Source: CAZHRJ01 sp964534765
Lineage (GTDB): Bacteria > Lindowbacteria > 2-12-FULL-62-27
Assembly: GCA_964534765.1 (NCBI GenBank)
Contig: CAZHRJ010000010.1
Coordinates: 1 to 39,531, forward strand
DNA: 39,531 bases
Direction: 5' to 3'
The translations under genes and the position numbers were made by a program. Below are positions 1-6,976 of the stretch, in pieces. Each line of letters opens with the position of its first letter. The first letter of the stretch is position 1. Under the pieces are notes generated by a model. It ran no database searches. It was given only the letters and a program-made list of their open reading frames with translations, and was not told the DNA's origin.

Positions 1-672
1 CATGAGTTCGGACAGGACCCATCCAAAATCAGGCAGAGAATTCCGGGCATCCGACACCAGTCGAAGATGGATATCCGGGTCGAGCAGGAGCCCGCCTTTT
101 TTCACCTCCCGCCTCTTAGCCTCGAAGTTCGGCTTAAACAGAACGATTCCTTCCGAGTTTGGAGCCGCCACGCGATGGATTGCCGGTAGGATTTTAAAAG
201 CGGAAATGAATGAGACATCCATGACGAAGAATTGGACCGGTTCCGGGATATCGTCAGTTAAGAGGAGCCGGGCGTTGGTTCGTTCGAGAAGAACGACTCT
301 GGGATCGGACCTCAATCGCGCATCGAACTGACCATAACCGACGTCGACCGCGTATACCCGGGCGGCGCCCTGACGAAGGAGGACCTGGGTGAATCCGCCG
401 CTGCCGGCGCCGACATCCATACAGACGGCGTCCCCGATCTGAATCGGGAAGGCAAGAAACGCCGCCGAAAGTTTTTCCGCGCCGCGACTGACCCAGTCCG
501 ACCGCGCGCGGACATCGACGCGGTCCTGGGGCGACACGCGCGCGCCCGCTTTACGGCAGATTTCCCCATTGACCGACACCGATCCGGCCAGGATGGCGGC
601 CTGCGCGCGGTTGCGTGATTCGAATTGAGCGGTTTCCAGAAGGCGTTGATCGAGTCGGATTTTACCGGGCAA
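1..672 (-). CDS. tlyA: TlyA-family rRNA 2'-O-methyltransferase (hemolysin A), 3' end outside window
   Basis: TlyA-type proteins methylate ribose 2'-OH groups in 16S and 23S rRNA using S-adenosylmethionine. An S4 RNA-binding domain spans about residues 4-60 (IRLDQRLLE, then ILAGSVSVNG). It is followed by the SRGAEKL motif and an FtsJ/RrmJ-type methyltransferase fold, with the SAM-binding DVGAGSGGFTQ at about 86-96 and MDVSFIS further on. The frame stays open to base 1, so the last roughly 30-50 residues are missing. The frame begins just after the ispA stop codon; a TTG at 672 (or the adjacent CTG at 675) gives a protein that starts right at the S4 domain. The gap to ispA is only about 21 bp, so they are probably co-transcribed. 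The family is clear; the exact start is not. Confidence 0.9.
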   Translation of the reverse strand, partial: MPGKIRLDQRLLETAQFESRNRAQAAILAGSVSVNGEICRKAGARVSPQDRVDVRARSDWVSRGAEKLSAAFLAFPIQIGDAVCMDVGAGSGGFTQVLLRQGAARVYAVDVGYGQFDARLRSDPRVVLLERTNARLLLTDDIPEPVQFFVMDVSFISAFKILPAIHRVAAPNSEGIVLFKPNFEAKRREVKKGGLLLDPDIHLRLVSDARNSLPDFGWVLSELM

Positions 673-693
673 CAGTCGGGACAGGGTGGACCG

Positions 694-1581
694 CTACTTC
701 ATTCGTTCGATGATGAAATCAGCGAGGAGTTCGAGGGGTTTGCGCTTGTCCTGAGGGAAGGCATCGAGGGCGTATTTGGCCTTGGAGCAAAGTTCCCGCG
801 CCCTTTCCATCGCGACCGGTACGCCGACGACGCGGGGATAGGTCCATTTTCCCTTTTGCTGATCGCTGCCGGGCGACTTGCCCATTTCCTGTTCATTGCC
901 GACGACGTTAAGGATATCATCGAGTATCTGAAAGGCCAGGCCGATGGAATTGCCGTAATCGGTCAACTTCTGCTGAATGAGCCCATGGGATCCCGCCAGA
1001 ATCGCGGGCGCGGTGACGGACGCGGCGAGGAGTTTGGCCGTTTTGAGCGAGTGCATCTCCCGCAGGCGCTCTTCCGTATCCGGCTTGTCGCCGCCATTGA
1101 CATCGATGAACTGCCCACCAACCATTCCGCCGGCGCCGGAAGCGGCGGCGATATGATTCAGGCAGCGAACGACATTGGCTTCCTGGAAATTTTTCATAAA
1201 CGTTTCCTCGCTGATGATCTCGAATGCGTACGTGAGCAGCGCGTCCCCGGCCAGTATGGCGACGGCCTCTCCGAACTTCTTGTGACTGGTCGGCTGACCG
1301 CGCCGGAGTTCGTCATCGTCCATCGACGGCAGATCATCGTGTATCAGGGAGTAGGTATGGATGCACTCCAGGGCGATAAAGAGATTCTCGAACTTAGTAA
1401 AATCCCGTCCGAGGAGTTCAACGACCGTGAGCGCCAGGACCGGCCGGAGTCGTTTGCCGCCCGCGAAGAGGGAATAGCGGACGGCTTCCTCGAGGCGCGG
1501 CGGCCAGGGGGGGCGTTTTTCAAAGCGCCTCTGCATCATCGATTCAATCCGGACTTTCTGGGCCTCAATAAACTCCGCCAC
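694..1581 (-). CDS. ispA: Polyprenyl (farnesyl/geranylgeranyl) diphosphate synthase
   Basis: Condenses isopentenyl diphosphate with allylic diphosphates to make C15 (possibly C20) prenyl diphosphates in the cytoplasm. The first aspartate-rich motif reads DDLPSMDDDELRRGQPT, with the two-residue insertion normal in bacterial FPP synthases. The second is FQILDDILNVVG. GGKRLRPVL supplies the substrate-binding Lys-Arg. The frame opens at a TTG at 1608. I prefer the GTG at 1581 because GGAAGG sits 7 bases upstream of it, giving 295 residues, the normal family length. It lies between xseB and tlyA, as in many bacteria, but dxs, which often sits here, is absent. Product chain length cannot be read safely from the sequence. 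Confidence 0.93.
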   Translation of the reverse strand: MAEFIEAQKVRIESMMQRRFEKRPPWPPRLEEAVRYSLFAGGKRLRPVLALTVVELLGRDFTKFENLFIALECIHTYSLIHDDLPSMDDDELRRGQPTSHKKFGEAVAILAGDALLTYAFEIISEETFMKNFQEANVVRCLNHIAAASGAGGMVGGQFIDVNGGDKPDTEERLREMHSLKTAKLLAASVTAPAILAGSHGLIQQKLTDYGNSIGLAFQILDDILNVVGNEQEMGKSPGSDQQKGKWTYPRVVGVPVAMERARELCSKAKYALDAFPQDKRKPLELLADFIIERMK

Positions 1582-1628
1582 ACTCACACCTTCCGTCGCC
1601 AGGGTCAAGATACAATCATCCCCCGCGC

Positions 1629-1868
1629 CTAAGCGTCGGGCAGATTCAACGGACCGGCCGATGGCCGGTCATCGGAACTCTGGGGCAATATTTTTTCGAT
1701 TCTAGCCTGCGCCACCGCCAGCTTCTTTTCACAGACCTTGACCAGCTTCATGCCCTCCTCATACAACTGGATGGCCTCTTCGAGTGGCGTGCCCTCGGAC
1801 TCGAGATCTTCCATAATGCCGTCCAATTTCTCAAGCGATTCCTCAAACTTCAGCTCACGCTCAGCCAT
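1629..1868 (-). CDS. xseB: Exodeoxyribonuclease VII small subunit
   Basis: Small helical subunit of ExoVII, a single-strand DNA exonuclease used in repair. The 79-residue product is of usual family length and contains the signature FEESLEKLDGIMEDLESEGTP followed by LEEAIQLYEEGMKLVKVCEKKL. An upstream extension of the frame exists, but the ATG at 1868 is supported by GGAAGGA just before it and by the family N-terminus. The start overlaps the end of xseA by 8 bp, typical of translational coupling that keeps subunit amounts linked. ispA follows after about 47 bp (20 bp if the TTG start is used). Confidence 0.94.
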   Translation of the reverse strand: MAERELKFEESLEKLDGIMEDLESEGTPLEEAIQLYEEGMKLVKVCEKKLAVAQARIEKILPQSSDDRPSAGPLNLPDA

Positions 1869-3093
1869 GATCTTTCCTTCCCGATTTTCCAGGCTCAACC
1901 CGAACGGCGACTCTACCTTCGGCCAGCCGGGCTGACAACCGATCTCCCGCAGAAACCTGATCCGCCCGACGGACGACCGTCCCACGGGCGTCGGTCAGAA
2001 GGCAATATCCGCGAGCGAGGACACCCAGCGGTGACAGGGCCTGAAGACGGGCGCGGCGGGTGTCAAGCAACTGCGAGGCGCGGACAAGCCTCTGAGACAG
2101 ATCCCGGGCGAGATTGGTCTTACTGTCGTCGAGTCTCTGCCAGCGGGACTCAATCAGGAGGCGCGGATTTTTCCAAATCCTGGCCCGGCGGATCGCGTCG
2201 AGCCGGCCGGCGGCCAGGGAGAATTTTTGTTTCAGTTCGCGCAGGATGCGGCGCCGTCGATTGGAAAGGTCCGCCAGGGCGGCTTCCCTGTCCGGGAAGA
2301 CCAGCTCAGCGGCCATGGAGGGAGTAGCGGCGCGAAGATCGGCGACGAGGTCGAGGAGCGATACATCTTTTTCGTGGCCGACCGCTGAAATGACCGGTAT
2401 GGGACAACGAACCGCCGCCTGGCAGACGATCTCCTCATTGAAGGCCCATAGATCCTCGACCGACCCACCGCCGCGTCCGACGATCAGACAATCGCACAGA
2501 CGCCACAGTCCCATCCGTCGGATTCCCTCCGCGATCTGTGGAGCGGCCCTGGCTCCCTCAACCGGCACCGGATACACAAGGAGGCGCGCGCCTGGCCAGC
2601 GACGAAGTCCCACCTTCAGAACATCCTTGATCGCCGCGCCCTGAGTGGAAGTCACGATGCCGATACACTCCGGGAATCTGGGAATGGGTCGTTTGCGTTT
2701 GGGATCGAACCAACCCAGCGCGGCCATTTTTTTCTTGAGCTGTTCAAGCGCCACAGCCAGCGCGCCCGCGCCCTGCGGGATGAGTCTGGATACCTTCAGC
2801 TGATACTCCCCCTTGGTGGAATAGACGTCCAGCCGGCCGGCGGCGACGACCTGCATGCCATTTTCGGGCAGAAACTGGAGGGACTCATTATCGCCCCGGA
2901 AAAACACGCAGCGGATGGAAGCGGAAGGGTCTTTCAGGGAAAAATACATGTGGCCGGATGCGGGATAAAGGGAGAAATTTGAAATCTCGCCGCTGACGGC
3001 CACATCGTCGAATTCTCTCAAAAGCACGCGCCGGATATCGGCGGTGATTTCAGAGACGGTGTAGGAGCGAATGTTCGAAGGTTCGAGCTGCAT
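1861..3093 (-). CDS. xseA: Exodeoxyribonuclease VII large subunit
   Basis: Catalytic subunit of ExoVII. An N-terminal OB-fold (YTVSEITADIRRVL, VSGEISNFSLYPASGHMYFSL) is followed by the nuclease core with GIVTSTQGAAIKDVL, GRGGGSVEDLWAFNEE and SAVGHEKDVSLLDLVADLRAATPS, and then a helical segment rich in Arg and Leu that binds XseB. The ATG at 3093 gives 410 residues beginning MQLEPSNIRSYTV, close to family length. Longer frame extensions (to 3339) run into folD coding sequence and do not resemble XseA. Even from 3093 the gene overlaps the folD end by 44 bp. The folD-xseA-xseB order is common in bacteria. Confidence 0.94.
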   Translation of the reverse strand: MQLEPSNIRSYTVSEITADIRRVLLREFDDVAVSGEISNFSLYPASGHMYFSLKDPSASIRCVFFRGDNESLQFLPENGMQVVAAGRLDVYSTKGEYQLKVSRLIPQGAGALAVALEQLKKKMAALGWFDPKRKRPIPRFPECIGIVTSTQGAAIKDVLKVGLRRWPGARLLVYPVPVEGARAAPQIAEGIRRMGLWRLCDCLIVGRGGGSVEDLWAFNEEIVCQAAVRCPIPVISAVGHEKDVSLLDLVADLRAATPSMAAELVFPDREAALADLSNRRRRILRELKQKFSLAAGRLDAIRRARIWKNPRLLIESRWQRLDDSKTNLARDLSQRLVRASQLLDTRRARLQALSPLGVLARGYCLLTDARGTVVRRADQVSAGDRLSARLAEGRVAVRVEPGKSGRKDHG

Positions 3094-3949
3094 GAGGATC
3101 GAGACTACCGGCGGCGGCGCGGACGGTGTTGGCGAGAAGCTGAGCGACCGTTTCAGGTCCGACCCCGCCGGGCACCGGGGACAGTGCGCCGGCGACGGCG
3201 CGAACCGAAGGCGCCACATCACCCGAAAACCGCGCCGGGCGGCCGGCCGGGCGGAGCACATGGATGCCCACGTCGACAACGACCGCGCCGGGGCGGACGT
3301 GCCTGGACGTGAGCATATGTTTTTTTCCGGCGGCGACAATCAGGATGTCCGCCTGGCGTGTGATGTCGGCCATTCGGCGCGTGCGGGAATGGCAGATCGT
3401 GACCGTGGCGTGGCGGGAAACGAGAAGCAGCGCAAGAGGCCGTCCGACGAGGCGGCTGCGACCCACGACGACAACGCGGCGGCCGATGATAGGGATATTG
3501 TGGAAATCGAGCAGGTGCATGACGCCTTTTGGGGTACAGGGGACAAAGGCCGGTCTGCCGGCCGCGAGGTATCCCTGGTTTAAGGGATGCAGACCATCGA
3601 CATCCTTGCGGTGAGAGATTTGGTCAATTGCCATGTCCTCATCCAGATGATGCGGCAGGGGCAACTGCAGGAGAATGCCATGAACGGCCGCGGCGCGGTT
3701 GAGCCGCCGGAGTATCGCGGAGAGTTTTGACTGCGCCACCCGCTGCGGCAAGCGGTACAAACAGGAATCGATTCCGCAAGCCGCTGCGGCCTTGCGTTTA
3801 CCGGCGACGTAGGATTCCGACGCGGGATTGCGACCGACGAGGACCGCCGCCAGACACGGCCGGACGCCATGAGACCTGAGGAATGCCGCCGCGCGGGCGA
3901 CACCATCCCGCATCGCCGAAGAGGACGCGCGGCCATCGAGGATCAACAA
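3050..3949 (-). CDS. folD: Bifunctional methylenetetrahydrofolate dehydrogenase/cyclohydrolase
   Basis: Interconverts 5,10-methylene-, methenyl- and 10-formyl-tetrahydrofolate with NADP, supplying formyl groups to purine enzymes such as PurH. Visible signatures are ESYVAGKRKAAAACGI (catalytic Tyr/Lys), QLPLPHH, DVDGLHPLNQG, PCTPKGV, the Rossmann motif GRSRLVGRP, and the C-terminal PVPGGVGPETVAQLL. The length of 299 residues is slightly above the usual 285 because of a basic C-terminal tail (DPHAARTFEHSLLHRL) encoded where the gene overlaps xseA. Translation appears to begin at a TTG at 3949. spoVS lies 64 bp upstream. Confidence 0.94.
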   Translation of the reverse strand: MLILDGRASSSAMRDGVARAAAFLRSHGVRPCLAAVLVGRNPASESYVAGKRKAAAACGIDSCLYRLPQRVAQSKLSAILRRLNRAAAVHGILLQLPLPHHLDEDMAIDQISHRKDVDGLHPLNQGYLAAGRPAFVPCTPKGVMHLLDFHNIPIIGRRVVVVGRSRLVGRPLALLLVSRHATVTICHSRTRRMADITRQADILIVAAGKKHMLTSRHVRPGAVVVDVGIHVLRPAGRPARFSGDVAPSVRAVAGALSPVPGGVGPETVAQLLANTVRAAAGSLDPHAARTFEHSLLHRL

Positions 3950-4013
3950 TAGGAACCCATCCTTTCACCACCGGCGGCCGGTCAGGATGCGCCGGATGGC
4001 CTGAGTCGGAAGA

Positions 4014-4277
4014 CTATTTTTCCGCCCGGACGATAATCTTGATCGCCGTTTTTTCCTTGCCGTCGATATTGAGGTCAACGAACGCCGGGATAGCGACAAG
4101 CTCGATCCCATTGGCGGCCACATACCCACGGGCGATGGCAATGGCCTTGACCGCCTGATTCACGGCCGCGGCGCCGATGGCCTGCAGTTCCACCCGCCCG
4201 TCCTCCTTCAAAAAACCCGCGATTGCTCCCGCGACACTTGGCGCGTTTGACTTTGACGATACCTTCAACAATGACAT
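4014..4277 (-). CDS. spoVS: Stage V sporulation protein S (SpoVS/Alba-like) family protein
   Basis: An 87-residue SpoVS-family protein. It begins MSLLKVSSKSNAPSVAGAIA and contains the conserved IGAAAVNQAVKAIAIARGYV, followed by IPAFVDLNIDGKEKTAIKIIV. In Bacillus SpoVS affects late sporulation; structures place the family in an Alba-like nucleic-acid-binding fold, and it is widespread in non-sporulating bacteria. A strong Shine-Dalgarno GGAAGGGG lies 6 bases before the ATG. It is next to ymdB and rny, a recurring neighbourhood, which suggests a role in RNA metabolism here. Nothing else in the window suggests sporulation. The job in this organism is inference. Confidence 0.93.
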   Translation of the reverse strand: MSLLKVSSKSNAPSVAGAIAGFLKEDGRVELQAIGAAAVNQAVKAIAIARGYVAANGIELVAIPAFVDLNIDGKEKTAIKIIVRAEK

Positions 4278-4367
4278 GCTTGACCCCTTCCTGGCAGAAA
4301 CGCGCTCACCCGCGTTTCAGCGATTTTCTGCTGCCTCCTGATCTGCCGGACCTGTCAGTTCCGGGCG

Positions 4368-5180
4368 TCACTTCCGTCCAACGGACCCATCGTAGGGATG
4401 CCGCTCCTGGATGCGGCTGATGTGCGTCGCCTTGCCGGAAGCATCTATGTCGAGCACCACCCCACACATCAGCACCTCCCCGCTTTTGGGTACCTCGAAC
4501 TTGACCGGCACCTGAGTGACGAATCTCTCAAGGATAGGAGCGATTTCGACGCCGATGACGGATCGGGCGACGCCGACCATGCCGGCATCGGTCAGATAGG
4601 CGGTCCCTCCCTGCAATATTTCTTCGTCCGCGGTTTGAACGTGGGTATGCGTTCCGACGACCGCGCTGACATGCCCATCCAGGAAGTGGCCCATGGCTTT
4701 TTTTTCGCTCGTGGCCTCCGCATGAAGGTCGACAAAAATCGTCGTCACGCCCTTGCCGCGCATTTCCTGGACGACCCTGCGGCCGACCTGGAAGGGGCAG
4801 TCGATCGGATCCATGAAGATGCGACCCTGGAGATTGACGATGGCGAGTTTTTGGGCGCCGACGTCGTAGATGCGGCATCCGCGGCCGGGCGCGGCGTCGG
4901 GGTAATTGGCCGGGCGTAGGATGCGTGGTTCATCGCGTTTGGATATATGGTCGACGAATTCCTTTTTTTTCCAGACGTGGTTGCCGCTGGTCAGCGCGTC
5001 GACTCCGGCCCGAAACATCTCCTCGGCCTTGTCCATCGTGATCCCGACGCCGGCGGCGAGGTTTTCGCCATTGGCGATGACGAAATCGATTTTAAGTTCC
5101 TGGCGAAGCATGGGGACCCGCCGCGCGACCACCGTGCGGCCGGGACGACCGACGACGTCGCCAAGGAATAAGATTTTCAA
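4368..5180 (-). CDS. ymdB: YmdB-family metallophosphoesterase (TIGR00282 type)
   Basis: Calcineurin-like phosphoesterase of the YmdB family; in Bacillus subtilis YmdB hydrolyses 2',3'-cyclic nucleotides and affects biofilm/motility choice. The metal ligands can be seen in order: GDVVGRPGR (residues 7-15), NGENLAAGVGIT, SGNHVWKKKE, DLHAEATSEKKAMG and VVGTHTHVQTADE, then TDAGMVG. The 270-residue length is typical. The apparent start is a TTG at 5180, 7 bp after the rny stop, so the two are surely co-translated. Pairing with RNase Y fits a role in RNA turnover or in signalling by RNA breakdown products (inference). Confidence 0.94.
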   Translation of the reverse strand: MKILFLGDVVGRPGRTVVARRVPMLRQELKIDFVIANGENLAAGVGITMDKAEEMFRAGVDALTSGNHVWKKKEFVDHISKRDEPRILRPANYPDAAPGRGCRIYDVGAQKLAIVNLQGRIFMDPIDCPFQVGRRVVQEMRGKGVTTIFVDLHAEATSEKKAMGHFLDGHVSAVVGTHTHVQTADEEILQGGTAYLTDAGMVGVARSVIGVEIAPILERFVTQVPVKFEVPKSGEVLMCGVVLDIDASGKATHISRIQERHPYDGSVGRK

Positions 5181-5187
5181 CGGAGCA

Positions 5188-6738
5188 TTACCGCGCGTAT
5201 TCGACGGTCCGGGACTCGCGGATACAGGTCACCTTGATCTGGCCCGGATAATCAATCGATTTTTCGATTCGATCGGCCATGGTGCGGGCGAGTTCCTCCA
5301 TCTGTTCGTCCGTGACCTGATCGCTGCGGAGGATCGCCCGAATTTCGCGGCCAGCCTGGATGGCATAAGCTTTTTCCACGCTGGGGAACTCCCGCGCGAT
5401 CTGTTCCAGGGATTCGAGGCGCTTGATGTAGGACTCGACATTTTCCTGGCGCGCGCCGGGCCTTGAAGCGCTGATGGCGTCTGCGGCGGCGATGAGAACG
5501 CTTTCGATGGTGGTGGCCTCGCACTCGCCATGGTGAGCGGCGATGCCGTTACAGACGACGCCGTTCTCGCCGTTTTTAGCCGCGAACTCCGCCCCGACCA
5601 TCGCATGAGGGCCTTCGGCCTCCTGGGTCATCACTTTTCCGATATCATGAAGGAGCCCGATCCGCCGAACCAGCTTGATGTTGGCGCCGACTTCACCCGC
5701 CATGATCGACGCCAGGTAGGCGACTTCTTTTGAGTGTTCGAGGACATTCTGGCCGTAGCTGGTCCGGAAATGAAGGCGTCCGATCATGCGGATGAGCACT
5801 TCCGGGATGTCGGTGACGCCCAGTTCGTACATGGCGTGTTCGCCGATTTCAAGGAGTCTGGCCATCATTTCCTCCTCGACTTTTTTGAGGATTTCTTCGA
5901 TCCTCGCCGGATGAATGCGCCCGTCGGAGATCAGCCGTTCCAGCGCCTGCCTGGCGACTTCCCGGCGATAGGGATCGAAGGAAGAGAGGACGACGGTTTC
6001 GGGAGTATCGTCGATGATGACATCGACCCCGGTAAGTTTTTCGAATTCACGAATGTTCCGCCCTTCGCGGCCGATGATCCGGCCCTTCATTTCGTCATTG
6101 GGCAGCGTGACGACCGATATGGTGTATTCCTGCGTGACATCCGACGCCAGCCGCTGGATGGCGGTGGTAACGACGGTTTGAGCCTTGCGTTCAGCCAGGC
6201 GCCTAGATTCGGCCTCGATTTTTTTGACGAATTTAGCCGCATCAAGTTTGGCGTCGGCGGTCATTTTATCAACAAGGAGATCCCTGGCTTCCTGAGCGGA
6301 CATGTGAGACACGCGTTCGAGTTCCCTGCGGGATCGTTCGCGGTCATCCCTGGCGGACTCTTCCTGACGACGGACGGAGTCCAACCGTCGAACATGGTCG
6401 GCATCACGTTCCCGCAGTTCCGCCTCGCGTTTGTCCAGGAATTCCTCGCGCCGGAGAACCTGGTGCTCGATATCCCGGATCCGCGTGCGTTCTTTGGCGA
6501 TTTCCTGCTCAAGCCCCTCGCGTTCGGACTGGAGGATTTCCCTGCCTTCGACCAGTTTTTCCTTTTTCAGTTCTTCGGCGGTCTGGCCGGCGGAAATGAG
6601 AATTTGCTGGGACCGATCCTCTGCCGATTTAAGAAGCTTGTTTTCGAAATATCGCCTGAGAAAATATCCAAACCACATTCCCATGCCGACCCCCATGAAA
6701 TAAGAGAGCAGGCGGGAAGGATCAATGTTCTCAATCAC
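5188..6738 (-). CDS. rny: Ribonuclease Y
   Basis: Membrane-anchored endoribonuclease that initiates mRNA decay. An N-terminal transmembrane helix (LLSYFMGVGMGMWFGYFL, residues 10-27) is followed by a long charged coiled coil (about 35-200). A KH RNA-binding domain follows (GRIIGREGRNIREFEKLTG), then a metal-dependent HD phosphohydrolase domain with LLHDIGKVMTQEAEGPHAMVG and GIAAHHGE. The 516 residues match the family. The start appears to be a GTG at 6738, preceded by GGGGG. It is 7 bp upstream of ymdB. I regard the assignment as secure. Confidence 0.96.
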   Translation of the reverse strand: MIENIDPSRLLSYFMGVGMGMWFGYFLRRYFENKLLKSAEDRSQQILISAGQTAEELKKEKLVEGREILQSEREGLEQEIAKERTRIRDIEHQVLRREEFLDKREAELRERDADHVRRLDSVRRQEESARDDRERSRRELERVSHMSAQEARDLLVDKMTADAKLDAAKFVKKIEAESRRLAERKAQTVVTTAIQRLASDVTQEYTISVVTLPNDEMKGRIIGREGRNIREFEKLTGVDVIIDDTPETVVLSSFDPYRREVARQALERLISDGRIHPARIEEILKKVEEEMMARLLEIGEHAMYELGVTDIPEVLIRMIGRLHFRTSYGQNVLEHSKEVAYLASIMAGEVGANIKLVRRIGLLHDIGKVMTQEAEGPHAMVGAEFAAKNGENGVVCNGIAAHHGECEATTIESVLIAAADAISASRPGARQENVESYIKRLESLEQIAREFPSVEKAYAIQAGREIRAILRSDQVTDEQMEELARTMADRIEKSIDYPGQIKVTCIRESRTVEYAR

Positions 6739-6805
6739 AATACCCCCAGCGATTTTGTACCTGAGGGTGGGAGGAGAGTCAACGCGAATCGCCGGATATT
6801 CGCGG

Positions 6806-6976
6806 TCAGGATTTTTTTTGATTGATCAGTGATCCGACGTAAAAGAGCGCGGCGCCGATGGCGAGCATGGTGAGTTCGAGTCTGGCGCTGATTTTATCCA
6901 TGACGGCCCAGAGGAAAACCGAAGGCAGGAGGACCAGACCGAGGATCTGGAAAAAAAGCCCGATACCGCGGATCAT
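6806..6976 (-). CDS. Small two-helix membrane protein (56 aa), unknown
   Basis: A short gene between pcrA and rny. It begins with an ATG that overlaps the pcrA stop codon (ATGA), a strong sign of translational coupling, and encodes 56 residues ending QKKS. The protein has two hydrophobic stretches, about residues 5-26 (GLFFQILGLVLLPSVFLWAV) and 36-51 (LTMLAIGAALFYVGSL), separated by a short charged loop DKISARLE, with a basic tail. I do not recognise a family. The downstream neighbour rny is also membrane-anchored, but no direct link is shown. It is too short for many gene callers. Confidence rests on the overlap and the clean two-helix pattern. Confidence 0.72.
   Translation of the reverse strand: MIRGIGLFFQILGLVLLPSVFLWAVMDKISARLELTMLAIGAALFYVGSLINQKKS

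Noticed and set aside
1..600. Possible frameshift between S4 and methyltransferase parts of tlyA
   Set aside because: On careful re-reading of the minus strand the S4 and FtsJ parts are in one continuous frame.
625..1632. 335-residue plus-strand open frame
   Set aside because: It lies opposite ispA and has no recognisable domain; ispA motifs on the minus strand are unambiguous.
3094..3339. N-terminal extension of XseA
   Set aside because: Lies inside folD and lacks similarity to ExoVII; the ATG at 3093 gives a normal N-terminus.
5734..6825. 363-residue plus-strand open frame
   Set aside because: Antisense shadow of rny; no domain.
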